64,000 bases of DNA from an uncultured Agathobaculum sp. (GTDB lineage: Bacteria > Bacillota > Clostridia > Oscillospirales > Butyricicoccaceae), in assembly GCF_944384695.1 (NCBI RefSeq), contig NZ_CALWUQ010000003.1, positions 1-64,000 of the forward strand. Direction: 5' to 3'. Under the pieces are notes generated by a model. It was not told the DNA's origin. It saw only the letters and a list, made by a program, of their open reading frames with translations, and made no database searches. Shown piece by piece: positions 1 through 6,921 of this stretch; the first letter of the stretch is position 1, and every line of letters starts with the position of its first letter. Position numbers and translations under genes: made by a program.

Positions 1-210
1 GTGGTCGTGCCCGGCCTGACCGACAGTCTGGAGCATTTGCGGCTGGTCAAGGCGCATGCCGAACGCTACCCCAACCTGCAAAAAATCGAATATCTTCCCT
101 TCCACAAGCTGTGCATAGAAAAGTACGACCGGATGGGAATCGACTTCCCGCTGCGCGACACGCCCGCAATGAACGAGGCGTGTCTCAAGCAGCTGCTGGA
201 AAAACTGTAA
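1..210 (+). CDS. pflA: Pyruvate formate-lyase activating enzyme, C-terminal fragment
   Basis: This is the last 69 codons of a gene that enters from outside the window, so the GTG at position 1 is probably an internal valine codon and not a start. The tail resembles the C-terminus of pyruvate formate-lyase activase: a VVPGLTDS segment, then a KIEYLPFHKL segment and an EKYDRMGIDFPL ending. The enzyme is a radical-SAM protein that installs the glycyl radical on pyruvate formate-lyase in anaerobes. The radical-SAM cysteine motif lies upstream and cannot be checked. A strong terminator follows the stop within four bases. Confidence 0.85.
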   Translation: MVVPGLTDSLEHLRLVKAHAERYPNLQKIEYLPFHKLCIEKYDRMGIDFPLRDTPAMNEACLKQLLEKL

Positions 211-213
211 ACA

Positions 214-246
214 AAAACGCGGAGGAACGCTGTTCCTCCGCGTTTT
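214..246. terminator. Bidirectional terminator between pflA and ppa
   Basis: A 15-bp perfect stem (AAAACGCGGAGGAAC pairing with its complement) closes a 3-nt loop. The stem ends in A4 on one side and T4 on the other, so it can terminate both the rightward pflA transcript and the leftward ppa transcript. Confidence 0.9.
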
Positions 247-257
247 GCTATGTATGC

Positions 258-815
258 TTACGCTTCTTCCTTCTCCGGCCGTCTGCCGCAGAAATGTACT
301 TCGTACCGGTGCATGCAGTCCTTGATTACCTCGATTGCCTTTTCCCGGTTGAGCGCATCCGAAGTGGTCGTATGCTTGTGCTCCAGTCCCTTGTAAACCT
401 CGAAAAAGTGCGTGATTTCGCTGCCGTAATGCGGCGGCAGCTCATCCATATCGTGATAGAAATTCCACGTCGGCTCTTCAAACGGAATCGCAATGATTTT
501 GTCGTCCACCTCGTCCTCATCAATCATGCGCATCACGCCAATCGGATAGCAGTCCACCTCAACCAACGGGTCGAGCGACTCCGTGCACAGCACGAGCACA
601 TCGAGCGGATCGCCGTCATCCGCATAAGTGCGCGGGATGAAGCCGTAATTGGCCGGGTAATGTGTAGAGGTATACAGAATACGGTCCAGCCGCAGCAGAC
701 CGGTGCGTTTGTCCAGTTCATACTTCTTCTTGCTGCCCGCCGGGATCTCGATGACCGCTGTGAACCGTTCCGGCGTGATGCAGCGCGGGTCAATATCGTG
801 CCAGATATTTCTCAT
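258..815 (-). CDS. ppa: Inorganic pyrophosphatase, soluble family I
   Basis: A 185-residue protein that hydrolyses pyrophosphate to phosphate in the cytoplasm and so pulls biosynthetic reactions forward. Family I signatures are visible: a KYELDK segment near residue 40, YPANYGFIPRT, and the metal-binding DGDPLDVLVL signature. The frame is open for 30 codons further upstream, but the ATG at 815 follows an AAGGAG ribosome-binding site and begins MRNIWHDI, so I chose it. It is a single-gene transcript, convergent with pflA and divergent from ppk1. Placement beside polyphosphate kinase groups two phosphate-metabolism genes. Confidence 0.95.
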   Translation of the reverse strand: MRNIWHDIDPRCITPERFTAVIEIPAGSKKKYELDKRTGLLRLDRILYTSTHYPANYGFIPRTYADDGDPLDVLVLCTESLDPLVEVDCYPIGVMRMIDEDEVDDKIIAIPFEEPTWNFYHDMDELPPHYGSEITHFFEVYKGLEHKHTTTSDALNREKAIEVIKDCMHRYEVHFCGRRPEKEEA

Positions 816-845
816 GCCGTTTTGCTCCTTTCTCTGTCTGATTTC

Positions 846-874
846 AGTATAGCAGACCCTCCCACATCGCGCAA
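846..874 (-). promoter_or_regulatory. Promoter of ppa
   Basis: On the minus strand TTGCGC (869-874) and TATACT (846-851) are separated by 17 nt and lie about 30 nt upstream of the ppa start. Confidence 0.65.
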
Positions 875-931
875 GACCGCAGCCGCCGCAAAAAAACCGC
901 TCCATTTTACATGATTTTTACAGAAAACGCA

Positions 932-959
932 TTGTCCCAACATAAAAAAGCAGTATAAT
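932..959 (+). promoter_or_regulatory. Promoter of ppk1
   Basis: TTGTCC (932-937) and a consensus TATAAT (954-959) are separated by 16 nt. The expected transcript start is about 65 nt before the ppk1 ATG. Confidence 0.65.
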
Positions 960-1031
960 AGTAGTATACTGACTGATAGTATGGCCGCTTTTCTCGTGCG
1001 CGGCCGGAACAAAAACAGGGGGATGTCTCGC

Positions 1032-3161
1032 ATGACACAGGCAATCTGGGAACAGGGCTATACACAGAACCGCGAGCTGTCATGGCTACAATTTAATGCG
1101 CGCGTATTGGCCGAAGCGGAGGACGACGCCGTGCCGCTGTTGGAGCGGTGCAAATTCCTTTCGATTTTTACCAGCAATCTGGATGAATTCTTTATGATCC
1201 GCGTGGGCAGCCTGTGCGATATGGCCGCGGTGGATAAGGACCATGTGGATAACAAGTCCGGCATGACCGCCAAGGAGCAGCTGCGGCATATCTATGCCGC
1301 GGTCGAGCCGCTGTATGCGCGCCGCGATAAGGCGTTTGCCGATGTGGATGCACGGCTGCGCGCCGAGGGGCTGCGCCGCCTCTCCGTGCGTGATTTGGAG
1401 CCTGCGGAGCAGAAGTACATCAAGCAATATTTTAAGAATGTCATCGCGCCCGTCCTTTCCCCGCAAATCGTGGATGCGCACCATCCCTTCCCGCATCTGG
1501 AAGGCAAGGTGCTGCATATTGCCGCGCTGCTCGGTCACAAAAAGAGCGAACGCTTAGGACTGCTGCCCGTTCCGGCCTCGCTGCCCGCGCTGGTATTCCT
1601 GCCGGGCGCGGAAAAGCGCTACGTACCGATTGAGGATATTCTGCTCGAATACACCGGCCACGTGTTTGAAATGTACGACGTGCTGGAAAAAACCGTGTTC
1701 TGCGTCACGCGCAACGCGGATATCAACCCGGATGACGAAACCTTCGGCGCGGAGGAGGGCGACTTCCGCACCAAGATGGAAAAGCTGCTGCGCCGCCGTC
1801 GCCGCATGGCGGTCGTGCGAGTCGAGCTGACCCGCCCCATCAGCGACCATTTCACCGAATATTTCCGCAAGCGCTTTGACGTGACCGATGCACAGATTTT
1901 CCTGTCGCGTCAGGCGCCTCTTCAGATGAGCTACGCCTTTTCGCTGGGGGAGCATTTCCCGGAAAAACAGCAGGCCGCCCTGTCCGACCCGCCGTTTTCT
2001 CCGCAGCAGCCCGCCATGCTGCCCGCGGGACAGAGCCTGCTCAAGGCCGCGCTCAAGCGCGATATCCTGCTTTCCTACCCATATGAATCTATGGAGCCGT
2101 TTTTGCAGATGATTCGCGAAGCGGCAAACGACCCTGCCGTGTTGTCCATCCGCATCACGATTTATCGGCTGGCGCGCAAAGCCAAGCTGGTCGAGTATCT
2201 GTGCGCCGCGGCGGAAAACGGCAAGGATGTGACCGCGCTCATCGAGCTGCGCGCCCGCTTTGACGAGCAGAACAACATCGACTGGTCCGAGCGCATGGAG
2301 GAAGCGGGCTGCAAAATCATCTATGGCTTCGAGGATTACAAGGTGCACTCCAAAATCTGCCTGATTACCCGGCAGGAGCGCGGCACCGTGCGCCACATCA
2401 CACAGGTCGGCACGGGCAATTACAACGAAAAGACCGCCAAGCAGTACACCGATGTGTCGCTCATCACCTCGGATGAGTCCATCGGCGCGGACGCGGGTGC
2501 GTTTTTCAACAACATGGCGTTGGGCAACCTCGAAGGACGGTACAACCGTCTGCTGGTCGCGCCGAGCAGCCTGAAAAACAACATCCTCGCCCTAATGGAT
2601 GAGCAGATTGCCCGCGGCAGCGAGGGCTATATCCTGCTCAAGTTCAACTCACTGACCGATATCGACATCATCCACAAGCTGCGCGATGCTTCCTGCGCGG
2701 GCGTGCACATTGAAATGATTGTGCGCGGCATCTGCTGCCTGCTGCCGGGCGTGCAGGGCCATACCGAGAACATCACGGTCACCAGCATTGTCGGCCGCTT
2801 TCTGGAGCATTCCCGTATTTTTGTGTTCGGCCGCGGCGCAGAGGAAAAAATGTATATCTCCTCAGCCGATATGATGACCCGCAACACCGAGCGCCGCGTT
2901 GAGATTGCCTGTCCCATCGACTCGCCCGAAGTGCGCGCACGGCTGCACGACATTCTGTATGCCATGCAGCATGACACTGTGAAGGCGCGTGTGTTGCAGC
3001 CGGACGGCACCTACTGCAAAAAACCGCCCGTGCCCGACCCCATCTGTGCGCAGGTGCTGCTGATGCAGCAGGCCATCGAGCAGGCCCGTGAGCAGGCCGC
3101 GCATCCTGCGCCTCCCGAGCCGGGCTGGCGTAAGCTTCTGAACCGGCTTCTGGGCCGGTAA
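1032..3161 (+). CDS. ppk: Polyphosphate kinase 1
   Basis: A 709-residue protein, close to the usual ~690 of Ppk1, which reversibly polymerises the ATP gamma-phosphate into inorganic polyphosphate. The N-terminal domain begins NRELSWLQFN, typical of the family. Both conserved histidines are seen: His439 in VHSKICL (autophosphorylated in the family) and His593 in LEHSRIF. Two upstream in-frame ATGs exist at 981 and 1023. I chose 1032 because AGGGGG at 1017-1022 sits nine bases before it, whereas 1023 has no spacing. The gene stands alone with its own promoter and terminator. The tail of a recombinase frame on the opposite strand overlaps its 3' end by about 300 bp. Confidence 0.95.
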   Translation: MTQAIWEQGYTQNRELSWLQFNARVLAEAEDDAVPLLERCKFLSIFTSNLDEFFMIRVGSLCDMAAVDKDHVDNKSGMTAKEQLRHIYAAVEPLYARRDKAFADVDARLRAEGLRRLSVRDLEPAEQKYIKQYFKNVIAPVLSPQIVDAHHPFPHLEGKVLHIAALLGHKKSERLGLLPVPASLPALVFLPGAEKRYVPIEDILLEYTGHVFEMYDVLEKTVFCVTRNADINPDDETFGAEEGDFRTKMEKLLRRRRRMAVVRVELTRPISDHFTEYFRKRFDVTDAQIFLSRQAPLQMSYAFSLGEHFPEKQQAALSDPPFSPQQPAMLPAGQSLLKAALKRDILLSYPYESMEPFLQMIREAANDPAVLSIRITIYRLARKAKLVEYLCAAAENGKDVTALIELRARFDEQNNIDWSERMEEAGCKIIYGFEDYKVHSKICLITRQERGTVRHITQVGTGNYNEKTAKQYTDVSLITSDESIGADAGAFFNNMALGNLEGRYNRLLVAPSSLKNNILALMDEQIARGSEGYILLKFNSLTDIDIIHKLRDASCAGVHIEMIVRGICCLLPGVQGHTENITVTSIVGRFLEHSRIFVFGRGAEEKMYISSADMMTRNTERRVEIACPIDSPEVRARLHDILYAMQHDTVKARVLQPDGTYCKKPPVPDPICAQVLLMQQAIEQAREQAAHPAPPEPGWRKLLNRLLGR

Positions 3162-4703
3162 AAATAAAAAATCAGTGAAAAGCGTCGGTTTTCCGGCGCT
3201 TTTTATATGCAAACACAAAAAAGCCGTCACTTTCGTGACGGCTTTTACTGGTGGAGCACAACGCGACAAATCCGAACCTTCCACCTGCGAAAGTGAAATG
3301 GTTTCTGTACCCTCTTTATAATTAAATATCAAGGTAATTTTATCATCATAAACATATACCGCGTTTAAAAACGAATCGATTAAAATGCGCCGATGATTTT
3401 CTTTTTTCATATCTAAATCACAGAAACGAAGCAACCAAGCGATCAGGTCCTCGCGCGAAATACTTGGTTTTTTAAGCTTTTCCTTTGCAATCTCATTTTC
3501 CAGTTTTTCTTGTTGCTGCTCCAACTCCGTCATGCGGCGCTGTGTAGTATCGTTAAAGATTCCTGCCTCTATTGCCTTCAGCAGATTAGCAAGCCGCTTA
3601 TGAATATCCGCTTGTTGTGTGTATAGTTTTGGCAATAGTACGCTATCTTTATCGATCTCTTTCACTGCCAGATCTGCAATGCGCTCAATCATCGTATCAT
3701 TCCACAGCAAGTGTATCATCTGATTAACCACCAAATCTTCAATCAACTGCTTGCGAATCGCTTTTTTCCTGCAACCCTGTTTGCACTTAGCTGCACTGCA
3801 TTTGTAGTAGTAATGCTTGATCCCTGTGTGGCTACGACCACTTTCTCCAGCCATTGCTTTTCCGCACAATCCACAAAACAATTTGCCTGTCAATAAGTAT
3901 GGTTCTGTTGCCTTTGCGCTTGCCGGTGCTCGTTGATTGCGTGCCAACCGCTGTTGTACCATCTCAAACAAGCTTTCCGAAATAATTTGTGGCATACCAC
4001 CCGGCGTCACTGTATTGCCATATCGATATTCGCCCAGATAACGCCGATTTTTGAGCATAACGCTGAAGCTGTTCGGAGAAAACGGCTTACCTTGCTGTGT
4101 TGTGATACCACGTTCGTTCATAGATCGCTGAATAGAACGAATTGTTTCACCTTCCGCATATCGTTCAAAAATTTCCCGGACGATCGGTGCGGTGACCGGA
4201 TCAATTTGAAAATGTTGGTTTTCATCCGCATAATATCCAAACGGCATGGTTCCACCGTTATACTTGCATTTCAGCGCATTTTCTGTTAAGCCACGACGAA
4301 CTTTTAATGCAAGTTCGACCGAATAGTATTCGTCCATGCCCTCTAAGAGCGATTCAAGAATGATCTTTTCCGGTCCGTTTGTGGTGGGTTCAAGCGTTGA
4401 AACAACAACAACTCCGTTTTGCAACAACTGTCGCTTGTAATATACAGAATCATATCGATTGCGCGCAAAACGATCGCCTTTCCATACCAACACAACAGAA
4501 AACTGTTTTTTTGCGCTGTCCGTGATCATGCGCTGAAATTCGGGGCGTCGATCTGTCCGCGCAGAGATCGCACGGTCAATATAACGCCCTATCACATTGT
4601 AACCTTGTTTCTCAGCGAAGTTTTGACATTCCCGGAGCTGACCTTCAATGCTTTCCTCCCGCTGGTTATGCGAAGAATAGCGGGCGTAAATGACGGCATT
4701 CAT
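2862..4703 (-). CDS. Large serine recombinase with read-through tail
   Basis: A site-specific serine recombinase. The N-terminal resolvase domain carries the YARYSS motif (catalytic Ser10) and ends near residue 150. A recombinase domain follows (PFGYY, then the SPNSFSVML region), then a zinc ribbon (CGLCGK ... CSAAKCKQGC) and a coiled-coil. The ATG at 4703 has a strong GGGGGG-type site. Homology-like sequence ends near VEGSDLSRCAPP, exactly at the left attachment repeat (about 3255). The frame then runs without a stop through the repeat and antisense through ppk1 to 2862, adding about 130 unrelated residues. The original stop was probably lost at the integration junction. Whether the enzyme still works is unknown. 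Confidence 0.85.
   Translation of the reverse strand: MNAVIYARYSSHNQREESIEGQLRECQNFAEKQGYNVIGRYIDRAISARTDRRPEFQRMITDSAKKQFSVVLVWKGDRFARNRYDSVYYKRQLLQNGVVVVSTLEPTTNGPEKIILESLLEGMDEYYSVELALKVRRGLTENALKCKYNGGTMPFGYYADENQHFQIDPVTAPIVREIFERYAEGETIRSIQRSMNERGITTQQGKPFSPNSFSVMLKNRRYLGEYRYGNTVTPGGMPQIISESLFEMVQQRLARNQRAPASAKATEPYLLTGKLFCGLCGKAMAGESGRSHTGIKHYYYKCSAAKCKQGCRKKAIRKQLIEDLVVNQMIHLLWNDTMIERIADLAVKEIDKDSVLLPKLYTQQADIHKRLANLLKAIEAGIFNDTTQRRMTELEQQQEKLENEIAKEKLKKPSISREDLIAWLLRFCDLDMKKENHRRILIDSFLNAVYVYDDKITLIFNYKEGTETISLSQVEGSDLSRCAPPVKAVTKVTAFLCLHIKSAGKPTLFTDFLFLPAQKPVQKLTPARLGRRRMRGLLTGLLDGLLHQQHLRTDGVGHGRFFAVGAVRLQHTRLHSVMLHGIQNVVQPCAHFGRVDGTGNLNAALGVAGHHIG
3178..3203 (+). terminator. Terminator of ppk1
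   Basis: AAAAGCGTCGG pairs with CCGGCGCTTTT around a TTTT loop (one G-T pair), 16 bases after the ppk1 stop. Confidence 0.8.
3211..3254. repeat. Left attachment repeat (attL-like) carrying the tRNA-Val terminator
   Basis: This 44-bp block matches 15110-15153 except for one extra A in the A-run and one A/G change. It contains a hairpin (AAGCCGTCAC, loop TTTC, GTGACGGCTT) identical to the tRNA-Val terminator at the other end, plus CTGGTGG, the complement of the tRNA CCACCAG end. I read it as the chromosomal half-site left by integration next to the tRNA. Ppk1 lies outside it and the recombinase inside. Confidence 0.75.
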
Positions 4704-4729
4704 TTAAGCTCCCCCCTTCAAAAGCAAAT

Positions 4730-4769
4730 AAAAGAGAATCCACATACCGTTTTATGCGGATTCTCTTTT
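4730..4769. terminator. Hairpin upstream of the serine recombinase
   Basis: AAAAGAGAATCC and CATA pair with TATG and GGATTCTCTTTT (one mismatch) around a 6-nt loop, with T-runs on both strands. It can terminate the leftward transcript from the small genes at 4861-5301 before the recombinase. Confidence 0.7.
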
Positions 4770-4860
4770 TATATTTATCTCTACAGTAGGAGAATTCCCT
4801 CTCATATGGCGCGAGGTTATTACATCTCTCCTATTGCATTTTATGAGATACCGCAAGTCA

Positions 4861-5130
4861 TCAACTATTAACTCCTACGGTGTATTGCTTCCAAGGAATC
4901 AAAGAAACTGGAACTTGGGACAGAAAAGCAACAATGTCTTTGCGACCCCAGTACTTCATAGTTCCCCCCAAGCCTTCGGCCGCCAAGACAATAGGAATAG
5001 CACCGAAAACTTGGTGTCCAAAAAGTTGCATCTGTTCACGAGTCATAGGAGATTGCAACGCGGAACGATTCACCACGACAATGGCAAAAGTTACACCTTG
5101 CTCCTTAATTAAAGCACCTTGGAACTTCAC
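4861..5130 (-). CDS. Small conserved protein of unknown function (89 aa)
   Basis: The protein starts with GTG directly after the stop of the upstream gene (TAAGTG junction) and uses the AAAGGAGGAAAG in that gene's end as ribosome-binding site. It begins MKFQGALIKEQGVTFAIV and contains YWGRKDIVAFL and a C-terminal SLIPWKQYTV. I recall similar small proteins from low-GC Gram-positives, often on plasmids, but know no function. No membrane segment or signal peptide is seen. Codon use is AT-rich, unlike the chromosome around the element, which suggests transfer from a low-GC donor. It is translationally coupled to the 56-residue gene upstream. Confidence 0.75.
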   Translation of the reverse strand: MKFQGALIKEQGVTFAIVVVNRSALQSPMTREQMQLFGHQVFGAIPIVLAAEGLGGTMKYWGRKDIVAFLSQVPVSLIPWKQYTVGVNS

Positions 5131-5301
5131 TTACTTTCCTCCTTTGTGCTTAGTCCGGTCAACCAAAACAAATTTGGTAGAACCAGAAGCAGTAGGAGGA
5201 ACACGCTTACCTTCGACAAAGGTATATTCGTGTCGGCTGCCTTGAGGACGATATTGTCCAGAAACCGGCACTGTTTGACCAGTTTTAATAGTTTTAGACA
5301 T
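5131..5301 (-). CDS. Small basic protein, YjzC-like (56 aa)
   Basis: The ORF runs from the ATG at 5301 (preceded by AAGGAGTTTTTGTC) to TAA at 5131. It begins MSKTIKTGQTVPVSGQYRP and ends VDRTKHKGGK. The KTGQ-VPVSGQY opening resembles the YjzC family of small proteins from Bacillus and relatives, whose role is unknown. The C-terminal Lys/Gly/His tail is basic. It overlaps the ribosome-binding region of the next gene, so the two are one operon. Like its partner it is AT-rich and looks imported. Confidence 0.75.
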   Translation of the reverse strand: MSKTIKTGQTVPVSGQYRPQGSRHEYTFVEGKRVPPTASGSTKFVLVDRTKHKGGK

Positions 5302-5455
5302 GACAAAAACTCCTTGACAAAATTATTTCAAAGGAGATACGCTCGTTCAATACCTTTCCGCCGACAATTAAGTATTGCATATGTCTCACAAAACTGATAC
5401 AATGAAAATGCTACTTGACATAGTATGTTTTGCACATGCTTTTGTCGACACGAGG

Positions 5456-5496
5456 CACCACCTTTCACATGAGATTCGTGATTGGTGGTGTTTTTT
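5456..5496 (+). terminator. Hairpin with T-tract downstream of fic
   Basis: CACCACC pairs with GGTGGTG, with an inner TCAC/GTGA pair, followed on the plus strand by six T. No rightward gene is visible to use it. On the minus strand it lies 28 nt after the fic stop but lacks a T-tract. The rest of 5302-5523 shows no gene. Confidence 0.45.
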
Positions 5497-5523
5497 CATG
5501 CTCCTTTGATAGCATAGTTGGTG

Positions 5524-6606
5524 TTATCCTCGAATAACATTAAGAAGGTCATAATAGAAAAACGTTCTATTCCGAGCCTTTCCATCAGAATAAAGAATTC
5601 GTTCCTCGGTCAATATGTTCAAATATCGTGTAGCAGTAGCAGGCGGAATATCTGTACGCTGTGTGACTATCGAAGTAGTGATGACAGGGTATTCATACAA
5701 CAAATTAATAAGATCGACAACTTTATTGCTTCGAATTAGTTCCTTTGCATGAACCAAATCGATCTCGTAGAGGTCATTAATACGATCTACAATGGTGATA
5801 TATTTGCTGCACTGCTGCTCTACAGTTTTCAGAAAGAAATTGATCCAAGACCCCCAGTCGTTTCGTGTACGAGTGCCATTAAGTAAATCATAATATTTGT
5901 ACTTATCACGTTCAAGCGCCTCGCTGATGAAAAAGCATGGCAACGAAATCTGATTCTGCTTGTAAAGATATAGCGGAATCAAAATCCGTCCAACGCGTCC
6001 ATTGCCATCCATAAAAGGATGGATAGTTTCAAATTGGGCATGCAGTATAGCTGTTCTCACCAGAGGACGAAGCGTGTCGGATGGGGCGTTCAAGTACTCG
6101 ACAAAGTTGTTCATCAACTCAGGGACTTTGCTTGGTACAGGAGGCACATAGGAAATTGTTTTCCCATGACCGATATAATTTTGTTCAGTTCTGAAGCAAC
6201 CGGGAATTGTAGATTTGTTTCTACGAACATTCCCTTCAAGGAGTTCCTTATGCAGCGATTGGATAAAATCAACCGAGAATTTATTTGCACGCAGATACTT
6301 ATAGCCACTATTTGCTGCCAACAAGTAGTTGCGTACCTCTAAAAGATTTTTATCCTTATCACTTGGATTGACTTGATCTACCAAGACACCATCAAGGGTT
6401 GCCTGCGTTCCTTCCAAAAGAGATGACGCCAGAGCCTCCTTTTGCTGTAAAGTTGGTAGAAACCAATTACGATCGAGCTTGCTACTGTCTAACTTGCTCT
6501 TATAGACCTCTAAACGCGCCGTCGCATCTATCAGGGCCTCCATGTAGACCGAAGAGTTTAATGCATCAGTAGCGATCGGAAGAAGTTTGGCCTCAAAAGC
6601 ATCCAT
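5524..6606 (-). CDS. Fic-domain protein with C-terminal winged helix, class II self-inhibited
   Basis: A 360-residue Fic protein, a family that usually transfers AMP to a hydroxyl side chain of a target protein. The complete active-site motif HPFMDGNGRVGR starts at His196. An N-terminal inhibitory motif SSLLEG (residues 61-66, Glu65) precedes it, which fits class II Fic proteins whose own helix blocks ATP. Residues ~300-350 (TSIVTQRTDIPPATATRYL) look like a winged helix-turn-helix. The ATG at 6606 follows a GGAGG site and a near-consensus promoter that contains a long palindrome, so autoregulation is likely. No antitoxin neighbour is seen, consistent with an in-cis inhibitor. Base composition is AT-rich like the rest of the left arm. 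The target is unknown. Confidence 0.9.
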   Translation of the reverse strand: MDAFEAKLLPIATDALNSSVYMEALIDATARLEVYKSKLDSSKLDRNWFLPTLQQKEALASSLLEGTQATLDGVLVDQVNPSDKDKNLLEVRNYLLAANSGYKYLRANKFSVDFIQSLHKELLEGNVRRNKSTIPGCFRTEQNYIGHGKTISYVPPVPSKVPELMNNFVEYLNAPSDTLRPLVRTAILHAQFETIHPFMDGNGRVGRILIPLYLYKQNQISLPCFFISEALERDKYKYYDLLNGTRTRNDWGSWINFFLKTVEQQCSKYITIVDRINDLYEIDLVHAKELIRSNKVVDLINLLYEYPVITTSIVTQRTDIPPATATRYLNILTEERILYSDGKARNRTFFYYDLLNVIRG

Positions 6607-6626
6607 ACAATCCCTCCTTGTCCTGC

Positions 6627-6672
6627 ATTATACCCCTTATAGAATCAAAAGTCAATAAGTTTGATTCTATAA
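6627..6672 (-). promoter_or_regulatory. fic promoter with embedded operator palindrome
   Basis: On the minus strand TTGACT (6650-6655) and TATAAT (6627-6632) are 17 nt apart. A perfect 13-bp inverted repeat, TTATAGAATCAAA at 6637-6649 and its complement at 6660-6672, spaced by 10 nt, places one arm inside the spacer and the other just upstream of -35. A protein bound there would block RNA polymerase. The winged helix of the Fic protein itself is the obvious candidate. Confidence 0.75.
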
Positions 6673-6774
6673 TTCAAAATAAATAGTGCAACGCGCAAAA
6701 ATATATTATAGTTTTTCTAAGCTATCAATAAATTATTGAATGGCATGACATAATAGACACCAAAAGTATATTTG

Positions 6775-6903
6775 CTAAGCAAGCACTATAACTATTGAGC
6801 TTAAGAAGGCAACTATATCCGCGTAAGTGCTCGTCACACTGCCGCTCTGCGCAAGCTCCGCAGGCGCGCTCACCAGCTGCGAAACCAGTCTTTCCTGCGT
6901 CAT
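6775..6903 (-). CDS. Short phage gene remnant after the capsid segment (42 aa)
   Basis: A good AAGGAGG site eight bases before the ATG at 6903 starts a 42-residue frame MTQERLVSQLVSAPAELAQ and onwards. An ATG two codons earlier (6909) is also possible. Its position right after the capsid coding region would fit a head-tail connector or similar head gene, but the sequence is too short to recognise. The last ~12 codons lie in the AT-rich sequence left of the composition break near 6810, so the gene was probably cut at the junction and now ends at a chance stop. Confidence 0.45.
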   Translation of the reverse strand: MTQERLVSQLVSAPAELAQSGSVTSTYADIVAFLSSIVIVLA

Positions 6904-6921
6904 ATCCATACCCTCCTTGTC

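Noticed and set aside
1086-1538. Antisense frames within ppk1 (also 1554-2396)
   Set aside because: They are shadows of the ppk1 coding sequence without start signals or recognisable protein sequence.
3255-3295. Possible second tRNA 3' end in the recombinase tail
   Set aside because: CCACCA and a GGTTCGGAT word suggest a tRNA end, but no T-stem, acceptor or anticodon arm can be paired. Only the 7-bp end matches tRNA-Val.
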